In this document: in pieces, positions 33,503 through 43,018 of the stretch
Layout of the letters: each line of letters begins with the position of its first letter
Position numbering within the stretch: the first letter of the stretch is position 1
Origin: Pseudomonas citrullilanati
Lineage (GTDB): Bacteria > Pseudomonadota > Gammaproteobacteria > Pseudomonadales > Pseudomonadaceae
Assembly (NCBI RefSeq): GCF_030580855.1
Contig: NZ_JAUQOP010000031.1
Location: 1 to 64,000, forward strand
Length of the DNA: 64,000 nucleotides
Reading direction: 5' to 3'
Program-made: the position numbers and the translations under genes
The notes under the pieces: model-generated
What the model saw: the letters and a program-made list of their open reading frames with translations, nothing else
What the model was told of the DNA's origin: nothing
The model's database searches: none

Positions 33503-35335
33503 TTGATACGTCCCCTCCTCTTGCTCCTGATCAGCCTGGCCTTGAGCCCTTGCGCCAGCGCCACCATCAGCGAAAGCCATGGCTATGCGCAGTTCGGCAC
33601 GCTCAAGTACCCGGCCAGATTCACCCACTTCGACTGGGTCAACCCGCAAGCGCCCAAGGGCGGTATCTTGCGGGTCATGGCATTCGGCACCTTCGATACC
33701 CTCAACCCATACACCTTCAAGGGCAGCAGCCCGGTGTCCACGCCTAACTTCCTGCAGTACGGCATCAACGAGCTGAACGAGCCGTTGATGGTCGGCACCG
33801 GCCAGTACGCGCCATCCGGCGATGAGCCGACGTCCAGCTACGGCCTGATCGCCCAGTCGGTGGAGTACAGCGAAGACCGCAGTTGGGTGGTGTTCAACCT
33901 GCGCCCCGAAGCGCGGTTCCATGATGGCGTGCCGATCACTGCCTACGACGTGGCCTTCTCCTACCGGACCCTGCTCAAGGACGGTCACCCGCAATACCGC
34001 ACCAACCTGCAGGAAGTGCTGCGGGTCGATATCCTCAACCCGCTGAAGATCCGCTTCGTCTTCAAGCGCTCTGGCAATCCCCTGCTGATCCTGCGCCTGG
34101 GGGAATTGCCGGTGTTGCCCCAGCATTATTGGAAAGGCCGCGATTTCAAGGCCACGACCTTCGAGCCGCCCCTGGGCAGCGGGCCGTACCGCATCACCAA
34201 GGTGCAACCCGGTCGCCAACTGGTGTTCGAGCGGGTCAAGGATTACTGGGGCAAGGACCTGCCGGTCAATCGCGGCAAGTACAACGTCGACCGCATGGAC
34301 GTGGAGTTCTACCGCGACAGCGACGTGGCGTTCGAGGCGTTCAAGGCCGGCGAATTCGACATCTATATCGAGCATCAGGCCAAGAACTGGGCCAACGGCT
34401 ACGAATTCCCGGCGGTCGAGCGTGGCGAAGTGATCAAGGCGCAGATCCCCCACCAGATCCCGACCCAGACCCAGGGCCTGTTCATGAACACCCGGCGCGC
34501 CACGTTCGCGCAGGTCAAGGTGCGTGAAGCCCTGGGGCTGATGTTCGATTTCGAGTGGACCAACCGCACGCTGTTCAGCAGTGCCTACAAGCGCACCCTC
34601 AGCTATTACCCCAACAGCGAATTCTCCGCCAGCGGCCTGCCCGTGGGCCATGAGTGGCTGCTGCTCAAGCCCTACCGCGACCAGTTGCCGCCGCGCCTGT
34701 TCACCGAACCTTTCAGCCTGCCCCAGACCGACGGGCGCGGTATTCCCCGGGAGACCCTGCGCAAGGCGCTGGGGTTGCTGAAAGAAGCCGGCTGGACCCT
34801 CAACGGCCAGCGGTTGCTGGACGCCGACAGCCGCCCGCTGAGTTTCGAGATCCTGCTGGTGAACCCGAACCTGGAGCGCATCCTGCAACCTTACGTCGAG
34901 AACCTCGCCAGCATCGGCATCCAGGCCCGGCTGCGCACCGTCGACCGCGCCCAGTACAAGCAGCGCCTCGACCAGTTCGATTTCGACATGATCCTGCTGA
35001 CCCTCAACCAGACCCTGAGCCCGGGCCTGGAGCAATGGCAGTACTTCCACTCCAGCCAGGTCGGGGTCAAGGGCAGCAAGAACTACGCCGGCATCGCCGA
35101 CCCGGTGGTCGACCATTTGCTGGAAAGGCTGCTGGCCGCCCAGACCCGGGATGAACAAGTGGCGGCCGGCAAGGCCCTGGACCGCGTACTGCTCTGGCAG
35201 CACTACTGCATTCCCAACTGGTACCTGAACTATCATCGCCTGGCGTACCGCAACCGGTTCGCCTTCGTCACCACGCCGCCCTACACCCTGGGCCTGAGCG
35301 CCTGGTGGCTGAAATCTTCGGAGAAAGATCAATGA
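33503..35335 (+). CDS. nppA1: Periplasmic solute-binding protein 1, peptide ABC transporter
   Basis: The 610-aa protein is an SBP family 5 (oligopeptide-type) binding protein of the YejA/microcin C class. The start is TTG and gives a short signal peptide (MIRPLLLLLISLALSPCASA). Family motifs are GYAQFGTLKYPARFTHFDWVNPQAPKGG, FNLRPEARFHDG, DYWGKDLPVNRGKYN and NQTLSPGLEQWQYFHSSQ. It is the first of five genes matching nppA1A2BCD of P. aeruginosa, which takes up small peptides and peptidyl-nucleoside antibiotics there. Its stop overlaps the next start. The ligand here is not known. Confidence 0.85.
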   Translation: MIRPLLLLLISLALSPCASATISESHGYAQFGTLKYPARFTHFDWVNPQAPKGGILRVMAFGTFDTLNPYTFKGSSPVSTPNFLQYGINELNEPLMVGTGQYAPSGDEPTSSYGLIAQSVEYSEDRSWVVFNLRPEARFHDGVPITAYDVAFSYRTLLKDGHPQYRTNLQEVLRVDILNPLKIRFVFKRSGNPLLILRLGELPVLPQHYWKGRDFKATTFEPPLGSGPYRITKVQPGRQLVFERVKDYWGKDLPVNRGKYNVDRMDVEFYRDSDVAFEAFKAGEFDIYIEHQAKNWANGYEFPAVERGEVIKAQIPHQIPTQTQGLFMNTRRATFAQVKVREALGLMFDFEWTNRTLFSSAYKRTLSYYPNSEFSASGLPVGHEWLLLKPYRDQLPPRLFTEPFSLPQTDGRGIPRETLRKALGLLKEAGWTLNGQRLLDADSRPLSFEILLVNPNLERILQPYVENLASIGIQARLRTVDRAQYKQRLDQFDFDMILLTLNQTLSPGLEQWQYFHSSQVGVKGSKNYAGIADPVVDHLLERLLAAQTRDEQVAAGKALDRVLLWQHYCIPNWYLNYHRLAYRNRFAFVTTPPYTLGLSAWWLKSSEKDQ

Positions 35336-37188
35336 AGCCTTTCCGTGCCCTGCTCCTGCACACCGGCGGCCTGCTGTTCGCCGGTCTGGCCTGGGCCGCG
35401 CCGCAGCACGCCCTGACGTTGTACAACGAACCGCCGAAATACCCGGCCGACTTCAAGCACTTCGACTACGTCAACCCCGACGCCCCCAAGGGCGGCATGT
35501 TCCGCCAGGGCGGCTTCGGTGGTTTCGACAGCCTCAACCCCTTCATCAGCAAGGGCATGCCGGCCGATGACATCGGCCTGATCTACGACACCCTGGCCAA
35601 GCAGGGCCTGGACGAGCCCTTCACCGAATACGGCCTGGTCGCCGAGAAAATCGAGCGAGCCCCGGACAATGCCTGGGTCCGCTTCTACCTGCGCCCCGAG
35701 GCCCGGTTCAACGACGGCCATCCGGTGCGCGCCGAAGACGTGGTGTTCAGCTTCCAGACCCTGACCAAGGACGGCGCGCCGATGTTTCGCGGCTACTACA
35801 ACGACGTCGCCGAAGTCATCGCCGAAGACCCGCTCAAGGTCCTGTTCAAGTTCAAGCACACCAATAACCGCGAATTGCCGCTGATCCTCGGCCAACTGCC
35901 GGTCTTGCCGAAACACTGGTGGGCCGATCGCGACTTCAACAAGGGCAACCTGGAAATCCCCCTCGGCAGCGGCCCCTACAAGGTCACCGAAGTGAAGGCC
36001 GGGCGCTCGATCCGCTATGAACGGGTGAAGGATTACTGGGGCAAGGACCTGGCGGTCAACCGCGGTTTCTACAACTTCGACGTATTGACCACCGACTACT
36101 ACCGCGACAACACCGTGGCGGTGGAGGCCCTGAAGGCCGGGCAGTTCGACTTCTGGCTGGAGATGACCGCCAAGAACTGGGCCAACGCCTACAACATCCC
36201 GGCCGTCACCGAGGGCCGCCTGATCAAGGAACAGATCCCCAACGGCAACCCCACCGGCATGCAGGGCTTCGTCTACAACCTGCGCCGGCCGGTCTTCCAG
36301 GACGTGCGGGTGCGCAAGGCCTTGAGCCTGCTGCTGGATTTCGAATGGACCAACAAGCAACTGTTCAACGGCGCCTACGCCCGTACCCGCAGTTATTTCG
36401 AGAACTCGGAAATGGCCGCCACCGGCCTGCCCGGTGAAGACGAGCTGAAAATCCTCGAACCCCTGCGCGGCCAGATTCCCGAGCAGGTCTTCACCGAAGC
36501 CTTCCAGCCTTCGATGTGCGACGGCAGCGGCATGATCCGCGACCAGCAGCGCAAGGCCTACCAACTGTTGCAGGAAGCCGGCTGGCGCATCGTCGACGAC
36601 AAGATGGTCGATGCCCAGGGCAAACCGGTGGTGCTGGAGTTCCTGCTGGCCCAGACCGAATTCGAACGGGTGCTGCTGCCGTTCAAGCGCAACTTGAGCG
36701 ACCTGGGCATCGACCTGGTGATCCGCCGGGTGGACGTGTCCCAATACATCAACCGCGTGCGCTCCCGGGATTTCGACCTGGTGGTGGGCAGCTTCCCGCA
36801 ATCGAGCTCACCGGGTAACGAACAGCGTGAATTCTGGATGTCGGCCGCCGCCGACAAGCCCGGCAGCCGCAACACCATGGGCTTGAAGGACCCGGCGGTC
36901 GACCAGTTGGTGGAACAATTGATCAACGCCGATTCGCGCAAGAGCCTGGTGGCTCACGCCCGGGCGCTGGACCGGGTGCTGCAATGGGGTTACTACGTGA
37001 TCCCCAACTGGCACATCAAGACCTGGCGCGTGGCCTACTGGAACCACATCGGCCACCCGGCGGTGACCCCGACCTATGACATCGGCACCACCACCTGGTG
37101 GGTCAAGCCGGATACCAAGCCTGCCCTGGAAGTCGAAAAACAAGTGATGGAACAACAGACCAACGCTGCTCCTGTGAGCGTGGAGTAA
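35332..37188 (+). CDS. nppA2: Periplasmic solute-binding protein 2, peptide ABC transporter
   Basis: The 618-aa protein is a paralogue of the gene before it and overlaps it by ATGA. It has a signal peptide (MKPFRALLLHTGGLLFAGLAWA) and the same YPADFKHFDYVNPDAPKGG, FYLRPEARFNDGHPV and DYWGKDLAVNRG motifs. The ligand-lobe sequences differ widely, so the two binding proteins may offer different peptides to one permease. It starts in the middle of the npp-type operon, 4 bp before the permease gene nppB. Confidence 0.87.
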   Translation: MKPFRALLLHTGGLLFAGLAWAAPQHALTLYNEPPKYPADFKHFDYVNPDAPKGGMFRQGGFGGFDSLNPFISKGMPADDIGLIYDTLAKQGLDEPFTEYGLVAEKIERAPDNAWVRFYLRPEARFNDGHPVRAEDVVFSFQTLTKDGAPMFRGYYNDVAEVIAEDPLKVLFKFKHTNNRELPLILGQLPVLPKHWWADRDFNKGNLEIPLGSGPYKVTEVKAGRSIRYERVKDYWGKDLAVNRGFYNFDVLTTDYYRDNTVAVEALKAGQFDFWLEMTAKNWANAYNIPAVTEGRLIKEQIPNGNPTGMQGFVYNLRRPVFQDVRVRKALSLLLDFEWTNKQLFNGAYARTRSYFENSEMAATGLPGEDELKILEPLRGQIPEQVFTEAFQPSMCDGSGMIRDQQRKAYQLLQEAGWRIVDDKMVDAQGKPVVLEFLLAQTEFERVLLPFKRNLSDLGIDLVIRRVDVSQYINRVRSRDFDLVVGSFPQSSSPGNEQREFWMSAAADKPGSRNTMGLKDPAVDQLVEQLINADSRKSLVAHARALDRVLQWGYYVIPNWHIKTWRVAYWNHIGHPAVTPTYDIGTTTWWVKPDTKPALEVEKQVMEQQTNAAPVSVE

Positions 37189-37192
37189 CCCG

Positions 37193-38266
37193 ATGCTGGC
37201 TTATACATTCAGACGGTTGCTGCTGATCATCCCGACCCTGTTCGGCATCCTCTTGATCAACTTCGTCATCATCCAGGCCGCGCCCGGCGGCCCGGTCGAG
37301 CAGATGATCGCCAAGCTCGAAGGGTTCGAAGGCGCCACCAGCCGCATCGCCGGCGGCGGCGCCGAGGTGTCGGTGGCCGGCTCCACCTACCGCGGCGCCC
37401 AGGGCCTGGACCCGAGCCTGGTCAAGGAAATCGAGCGGATGTACGGCTTCGACAAGTCGGCTCCCGAGCGCCTGTGGATCATGATCAAGAACTACGCCCA
37501 CCTGGACTTCGGCGACAGCTTCTTCCGCGACGCCAAGGTCATCGACCTGATCAAGGAAAAGATGCCGGTGTCCATCTCCCTCGGGTTGTGGAGCACGCTG
37601 ATCATGTACCTGGTGTCGATCCCGCTGGGGATCGCCAAGGCCACGCGGCACGGCAGCCATTTCGACGTCTGGACCAGCTCGGCGATCATCGTCGGCTACG
37701 CGATCCCCTCGTTCCTGTTCGCCATCCTGCTGATCGTGGTCTTTGCCGGTGGCAGCTATTTCGACTGGTTCCCGTTGCGCGGGCTGACTTCGAACAACTT
37801 CGATGAACTGACCCTGGGTGGCAAGATCCTCGACTACTTCTGGCACCTGGCCCTGCCGGTGACCGCCCTGGTGATCGGCAACTTCGCCACCATGACCCTG
37901 CTGACCAAGAACAGTTTCCTCGACGAAATCAACAAGCAATACGTCGTCACCGCCAAGGCCAAGGGCCTGACGCGCCGCCGGGTGCTCTACGGCCATGTGT
38001 TCCGCAACGCCATGCTGCTGGTGATCGCCGGTTTTCCTTCGGCGTTCATCGGGATCTTCTTCACCGGCTCCCTGCTGGTGGAAGTGATCTTTTCCCTCGA
38101 CGGCCTCGGGCTGATGAGCTTCGAGGCGGCCATCAACCGCGACTACCCGGTGGTCTTCGGCACTCTATTCATCTTTACCCTACTGGGGCTGGTGGTGAAA
38201 CTGATCGGCGACCTGACCTATTCCTTTGTCGATCCGCGCATCGACTTCGAAAGCCGGGAGCATTGA
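37193..38266 (+). CDS. nppB: Peptide ABC transporter permease B
   Basis: The 357-aa inner-membrane protein has the N-terminal helix (MLAYTFRRLLLIIPTLFGILL) and five or six later helices of DppB/YejB-type permeases. LINFVIIQAAPGGPVEQ is the family's N-terminal signature. The EAA loop, which docks on the ATPase, reads KQYVVTAKAKGLTRRRVLYGHVFRNAM. It carries the extra loop (GFEGATSRIAGGG) typical of YejB. The next gene begins 1 bp after its stop. Confidence 0.93.
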   Translation: MLAYTFRRLLLIIPTLFGILLINFVIIQAAPGGPVEQMIAKLEGFEGATSRIAGGGAEVSVAGSTYRGAQGLDPSLVKEIERMYGFDKSAPERLWIMIKNYAHLDFGDSFFRDAKVIDLIKEKMPVSISLGLWSTLIMYLVSIPLGIAKATRHGSHFDVWTSSAIIVGYAIPSFLFAILLIVVFAGGSYFDWFPLRGLTSNNFDELTLGGKILDYFWHLALPVTALVIGNFATMTLLTKNSFLDEINKQYVVTAKAKGLTRRRVLYGHVFRNAMLLVIAGFPSAFIGIFFTGSLLVEVIFSLDGLGLMSFEAAINRDYPVVFGTLFIFTLLGLVVKLIGDLTYSFVDPRIDFESREH

Positions 38267-38267
38267 G

Positions 38268-39287
38268 ATGAACCTCTCCCCGCTCAATCGCCGCCGTTTC
38301 GAACTGTTCAAGGCCAACAAGCGTGGCTGGTGGTCGCTGTGGCTGTTCCTGGCGCTGTTCATACTCAGCCTGGGCGCCGAGCTGATCGCCAACGACAAGC
38401 CGCTGGTGGTGCATTACGACGGCGGCTGGTATTTCCCGGCCCTCAAGCGCTACCCGGAAACCACCTTCGGCGGCGAATTCCCGCTGGAAGCCAACTACAA
38501 GAGCCCGTACATCCGCGAACTGCTGGCCGCCAAGGACGCATGGGTGCTGTGGGCACCGATTCCGTTCAGCTACCAGAGCATCAACTACGACCTGAAGGTC
38601 CCGGCCCCGGCGCCGCCTTCCGCCATGAACTGGCTGGGCACCGACGACCAGGGCCGCGATGTACTGGCGCGGGTCATCTACGGCTTCCGCATCTCGGTGC
38701 TGTTCGCCCTGACCCTGACCGTGCTCAGTTCGATCATCGGCGTGATCGCCGGCGCCCTGCAGGGCTTCTACGGCGGCTGGGTCGACCTGGCCGGCCAGCG
38801 CTTCCTGGAGATCTGGTCCGGCCTGCCGGTGCTGTACCTGCTGATCATCCTGGCCAGTTTCGTCCAGCCGAACTTCTGGTGGTTGCTGGGGATCATGCTG
38901 CTGTTTTCCTGGATGAGCCTGGTGGACGTGGTCCGCGCCGAGTTCCTGCGCGGGCGCAACCTGGAATACGTGCGCGCCGCGCGGGCGCTGGGCATGCAGA
39001 ACGGCGCGATCATGTTCCGCCACATCCTGCCCAACGCCATGGTCTCGACCATGACGTTCATGCCGTTCATCCTCACCGGCGCCATCGGCACCCTCACGGC
39101 CCTGGACTTCCTCGGCTTCGGCTTGCCGGCGGGTTCGCCGTCCCTGGGCGAACTGGTGGCCCAGGGCAAATCCAACCTCCAGGCCCCGTGGCTGGGGATC
39201 AGCGCGTTCGCCGTGCTGGCGCTGATGCTGAGCCTGCTGGTGTTCATCGGCGAGTCCGCGCGCGATGCCTTCGATCCGAGGAAATGA
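38268..39287 (+). CDS. nppC: Peptide ABC transporter permease C
   Basis: The 339-aa protein is the second permease subunit, YejE-like, starting MNLSPLNRRRFELFKANKRG. After the first helix there is a long periplasmic insert (about residues 45-135). The transport domain with the EAA loop (RNLEYVRAARALGMQNGAIMFRHILPNAM) follows. LDFLGFGLPAGSPSLGELVAQGKSNLQAPW is the conserved C-terminal region. The ATPase gene starts 1 bp downstream of the stop. Confidence 0.93.
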   Translation: MNLSPLNRRRFELFKANKRGWWSLWLFLALFILSLGAELIANDKPLVVHYDGGWYFPALKRYPETTFGGEFPLEANYKSPYIRELLAAKDAWVLWAPIPFSYQSINYDLKVPAPAPPSAMNWLGTDDQGRDVLARVIYGFRISVLFALTLTVLSSIIGVIAGALQGFYGGWVDLAGQRFLEIWSGLPVLYLLIILASFVQPNFWWLLGIMLLFSWMSLVDVVRAEFLRGRNLEYVRAARALGMQNGAIMFRHILPNAMVSTMTFMPFILTGAIGTLTALDFLGFGLPAGSPSLGELVAQGKSNLQAPWLGISAFAVLALMLSLLVFIGESARDAFDPRK

Positions 39288-39288
39288 C

Positions 39289-40896
39289 ATGACTGACAAC
39301 CTGATCGAAGTCCGCGACCTGGCGGTGGAATTCATAGTCGGCGAACATCGCCAACGCGTGGTCGAGGGCGTCAGCTTCGACATCCGCCGCGGTGAAACCC
39401 TGGCCCTGGTGGGTGAAAGCGGCTCGGGCAAGTCGGTGACGGCCCACTCGATCCTGCGCTTGCTGCCCTACCCGCTGGCCCACCACCCCACCGGGAGCAT
39501 CCAGTACGCCGGCCAGGATTTACTGGGCTTGAAGGAAAAGACCATCCGGCATATCCGCGGCAATCGGATCGCGATGATCTTCCAAGAGCCGATGACCTCC
39601 CTCAATCCGCTGCACTGCATTGAAAAGCAGATCAACGAAGTGCTCGGCATCCACAAGGGCTTGAGTGGCAAGGTCGCGACCCGGCGCACCCTGGAGTTGC
39701 TGGAGCTGGTCGGCATCCCCGAGCCGCACAAGCGCCTCAAGGCCCTGCCCCATGAATTGTCCGGCGGCCAGCGCCAACGGGTGATGATCGCCATGGCCCT
39801 GGCCAACGAGCCGGAACTGCTGATCGCCGACGAGCCGACCACGGCCCTGGACGTCACCGTCCAGCTTAAAATCCTCGATCTGCTCAAGGATCTGCAGGCA
39901 CGATTGGGCATGTCGCTGCTGCTGATCAGCCACGATTTGAACCTGGTGCGAAGAATTGCGCATCGCGTATGTGTCATGCAGCGCGGTTGCATCGTCGAAC
40001 AGGCATCGTGCGAAGAATTGTTCCGCGCGCCGCAGCATCCGTACACTCGGGAACTGCTTGGGGCGGAACCCAGCGGCACCCCGGCGGACAATGTCGTTGG
40101 CCCGCCGCTGTTGCAGGTCGAGGACCTGAAAGTCTGGTTCCCGATCAAGAAGGGCCTGTTCAAGCGCACGGTGGACTACATCAAGGCCGTGGACGGTATC
40201 CGCTTCAGCCTGCCCCAGGGCCAGACCCTGGGCATCGTCGGCGAGAGCGGTTCGGGCAAGTCCACCCTGGGGCTGGCGATCTTGCGATTGATCGGCAGCC
40301 AGGGCGGGATCCGGTTCGAAGGCAAACAGTTGGACAGCCTGACGCAGCAGCAAGTAAGGCCGCTGCGCCGGGAGATGCAAGTGGTGTTCCAGGACCCGTT
40401 TGGCAGCCTGAGCCCACGGATGTGTGTCAGCCAGATCGTTGGCGAAGGCCTGCGGATCCACCGGATCGGCACCGAAGCCGAGCGGGAACAAGCGATCATC
40501 GCGGCATTGAAGGAGGTAGGCCTGGACCCGGACACCCGGCACCGCTACCCCCATGAATTTTCCGGAGGGCAACGGCAGCGTATCGCCATTGCCCGGGCCC
40601 TGGTGCTCAAGCCGGCGTTGATCCTGCTGGATGAACCCACGTCGGCCCTGGACCGTACCGTGCAACGCCAGGTGGTGGAGCTGTTGCGGTCGCTGCAAAC
40701 CAAGTACAACCTGACGTACCTGTTTATCAGCCATGACCTGGCTGTCGTCAAAGCGCTGAGCCACCAGTTGATGGTGGTCAAGCATGGCCAAGTGGTCGAA
40801 CAAGGTGATGCCCGCAGCATATTCGCCGCGCCGCAACACCCCTATACACAGCAGTTGCTGGAGGCCGCCTTCCTGGCCCCAACGACTGCCGAATAA
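39289..40896 (+). CDS. nppD: Peptide ABC transporter ATPase, fused two-domain
   Basis: The 535-aa protein is a tandem fusion of two ATP-binding domains, as in YejF. Half one has Walker A GESGSGKSVT and signature LSGGQRQRVMIA; half two has GESGSGKSTLG and FSGGQRQRIAIA. Walker B segments LLIADEPTTALD and LILLDEPTSALD are complete. The oligopeptide C-terminal extensions (HPYTRELLGAEPSG, HPYTQQLLEAAF) are present. Both sites look catalytically competent. fabI starts 19 bp downstream. Confidence 0.94.
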   Translation: MTDNLIEVRDLAVEFIVGEHRQRVVEGVSFDIRRGETLALVGESGSGKSVTAHSILRLLPYPLAHHPTGSIQYAGQDLLGLKEKTIRHIRGNRIAMIFQEPMTSLNPLHCIEKQINEVLGIHKGLSGKVATRRTLELLELVGIPEPHKRLKALPHELSGGQRQRVMIAMALANEPELLIADEPTTALDVTVQLKILDLLKDLQARLGMSLLLISHDLNLVRRIAHRVCVMQRGCIVEQASCEELFRAPQHPYTRELLGAEPSGTPADNVVGPPLLQVEDLKVWFPIKKGLFKRTVDYIKAVDGIRFSLPQGQTLGIVGESGSGKSTLGLAILRLIGSQGGIRFEGKQLDSLTQQQVRPLRREMQVVFQDPFGSLSPRMCVSQIVGEGLRIHRIGTEAEREQAIIAALKEVGLDPDTRHRYPHEFSGGQRQRIAIARALVLKPALILLDEPTSALDRTVQRQVVELLRSLQTKYNLTYLFISHDLAVVKALSHQLMVVKHGQVVEQGDARSIFAAPQHPYTQQLLEAAFLAPTTAE

Positions 40897-40915
40897 CCTG
40901 AAAGAGGAGCAACAC

Positions 40916-41710
40916 ATGGGTTTTCTCGCCGGTAAGCGCGTACTGATCGTCGGTGTCGCCAGCAAGCTGTCCATCGCATCCGGCATCGCCGCCGCCATGC
41001 ATCGCGAGGGCGCTGAGCTTGCCTTCACTTATCAGAACGACAAACTCAAGGGTCGTGTCGAAGAGTTCGCGCAAGGCTGGGGTTCGAGCCCTGAGCTGTG
41101 CTTCCCGTGCGACGTGGCCAGCGATGAAGAAATCGCCAAGGTCTTCGAAGCGCTGAGCAAGAAGTGGGACGGCCTGGACTGCATCGTGCACTCCGTCGGC
41201 TTCGCCCCGGGCGACCAACTGGACGGCGACTTCACCGAAGCCACCACCCGCGAAGGCTTCCGCATCGCCCACGACATCAGCGCCTACAGCTTCGTCGCCC
41301 TGGCCAAGGCCGGTCGCGAAATGATGAAGGGCCGCAACGGCAGCCTGCTGACCCTGTCGTACCTGGGCGCCGAGCGCACCATGCCGAACTACAACGTCAT
41401 GGGCATGGCCAAGGCCTCCCTGGAAGCCGGCGTGCGCTACCTGGCCGGCTCCCTGGGCCCGGACGGCACCCGTGTCAACTGCGTATCGGCCGGTCCTATC
41501 CGCACCCTCGCCGCTTCCGGCATCAAGAACTTCCGCAAGATGCTGGCCGCCAACGAAGCGCAGACCCCGCTGCGTCGCAACGTCACCATCGAAGAAGTCG
41601 GCAACGCCGGCGCCTTCCTGTGCTCGGACCTGGCGTCGGGCATCAGCGGTGAAATCATGTACGTAGACGGCGGCTTCAACACCACCGCCATGGGCAACCT
41701 CGAAGAGTAA
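40916..41710 (+). CDS. fabI: Enoyl-[acyl-carrier-protein] reductase (NADH)
   Basis: The 264-aa protein carries out the last reduction of fatty-acid elongation and is the triclosan target. The SDR active pair is Y159 and K166 (YNVMGMAK), with Y149 also conserved. The N-terminal VGVASKLSIASGIA cofactor loop is typical. AAAGAGGAG precedes the ATG. Although 19 bp from the transporter ATPase gene, it may have its own promoter inside that gene. A strong terminator follows. Confidence 0.96.
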   Translation: MGFLAGKRVLIVGVASKLSIASGIAAAMHREGAELAFTYQNDKLKGRVEEFAQGWGSSPELCFPCDVASDEEIAKVFEALSKKWDGLDCIVHSVGFAPGDQLDGDFTEATTREGFRIAHDISAYSFVALAKAGREMMKGRNGSLLTLSYLGAERTMPNYNVMGMAKASLEAGVRYLAGSLGPDGTRVNCVSAGPIRTLAASGIKNFRKMLAANEAQTPLRRNVTIEEVGNAGAFLCSDLASGISGEIMYVDGGFNTTAMGNLEE

Positions 41711-41729
41711 TCTTCACCGCCCGAGAAAA

Positions 41730-41764
41730 CGCCGCGGCGCCTGTAAAGGCCCCGCGGCGTTTTT
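41730..41764 (+). terminator. Rho-independent terminator of fabI
   Basis: Inverted arms CGCCGCGG (41730-41737) and CCGCGGCG (41752-41759) with an inner GCC/GGC pair, followed by a run of five T. It begins 20 bp after the fabI stop. Confidence 0.85.
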
Positions 41765-41802
41765 CATTGCCGAGCGTTATCCTGGGCGGGATGCACCGGC
41801 GC

Positions 41803-41901
41803 CTTCGCGAGCAGGCTCGCTCCCACAGGTTCCAGTGGTGATCCCGGATTCAACGTACGTTGAAAACCCCTGTGGGAGCGAGCCTGCTCGCGAAGGCGCC
41901 C
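41803..41901. repeat. REP pair, family A
   Basis: Inverted copies (TCGCGAGCAGGCTCGCTCCCACAG and its complement) about 40 bp apart, between fabI and the convergent diguanylate cyclase. With the fabI terminator it gives a double barrier. Confidence 0.85.
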
Positions 41902-41926
41902 GGTCAGACTACCCCTTATCCCCCGG

Positions 41927-42889
41927 CTACCGCCGTTGCGCCTGTTTCTCGGCGTACATCGCGGCATCCGCATCGGCCATCAGGTCCTCGATGGCGCGGT
42001 GGCGCTGTGGGTCGTATTCGATCTGGCCGACGCTGAAGCGAATGTCATAGCCTCGCCGCAGCATCGCATTGCGCTCACCGAGGATTTCCTTGAGTCGCGC
42101 CATGATCGCCGTGGTCTCGACATGGGACGCGCCGGTGAGCAAGGCCACGAACTCGTCGCCGCCCAGGCGGCCGATCACGTCACTTTCGCGAAAGGCGATA
42201 CGCAGCACATCGGCAAAGGTCTTCAGCGCGGCGTCGCCCTCGGCGTGGCCGTACCGGTCATTGATGGGCTTGAAGTCGTTGAGGTCGAAGAACAGCAGCG
42301 TCGCCGGTCGTGACAGGCGCTCGCAGACGCCCAGGGCATGCTGGGCCAGCGTCATGAAACCGCGCCGATTGGACAGCAGCGTCAGTTCGTCCATGCTCGC
42401 CATCTGCACCGCGATCATTTCCTGCTCGGCCATGCTCGCCAGGTCGCGCAGCAGTTCGCGCTCTTCTTCGTCGAGCGTGCGCGGGCGGGTGTCGATCAGG
42501 CACAACGTCCCCAGCTTGCTGCCATCCTCCAGCCCCAGCGGTTGCCCGGCGTAGAAGCGAACGCCGGGCGGGCCCGCGACCAGGGGATTGTCGCGAAACC
42601 GCTCATCCAGCTCCGTATCGCTGACCTCCATGATCTGGTCCTGCAGGATCGCGTGGCCACAGAAGGACACCGACCGCGGCGTTTCGCTGGCATCCATGCC
42701 CGCGTTGGACTTGAACCACTGCCGGTCGGCATCCACCAGCGACACCAGCGCGATGGGCACGTCGAACAGGCGCCGGGCAAGCCGGGTCAGGCGATCGAAG
42801 CGCTCCTCGGGCGGCGTGTCGAGCAGCTTGAGTGACCGCAGGTTCTTCACACGAACCGCTTCATTGTCAGGTTTGCCTGGCTCGAGCAT
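41927..42889 (-). CDS. GAF-GGDEF diguanylate cyclase
   Basis: The 320-aa cytosolic protein starts MLEPGKPDNEAV after GGAG; MESP four codons earlier is possible. The N-terminal GAF domain (about residues 20-150; LDTPPEERFDRLTRLA, RFYAGQPLGLEDG) senses an unknown signal. The C-terminal GGDEF domain (from about LTLLSNRRGFM) has the intact active-site RLGGDEF and the RESD inhibitory site five residues ahead. It should make cyclic di-GMP and be product-inhibited. No membrane segment was found. It is divergent from the AraC gene. Confidence 0.92.
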   Translation of the reverse strand: MLEPGKPDNEAVRVKNLRSLKLLDTPPEERFDRLTRLARRLFDVPIALVSLVDADRQWFKSNAGMDASETPRSVSFCGHAILQDQIMEVSDTELDERFRDNPLVAGPPGVRFYAGQPLGLEDGSKLGTLCLIDTRPRTLDEEERELLRDLASMAEQEMIAVQMASMDELTLLSNRRGFMTLAQHALGVCERLSRPATLLFFDLNDFKPINDRYGHAEGDAALKTFADVLRIAFRESDVIGRLGGDEFVALLTGASHVETTAIMARLKEILGERNAMLRRGYDIRFSVGQIEYDPQRHRAIEDLMADADAAMYAEKQAQRR

Positions 42890-43018
42890 CGGGGACTCCA
42901 TCGACGGAACTTCTCGAAGTCTAGCCCAGACCGAAGCCGGACGGGGCGCGAATCGGCTGTGCATCGACCCCCAGCGCTTATACACTGCGAGCCAGGTTCT
43001 AGCAGAGTACAGCAACCG

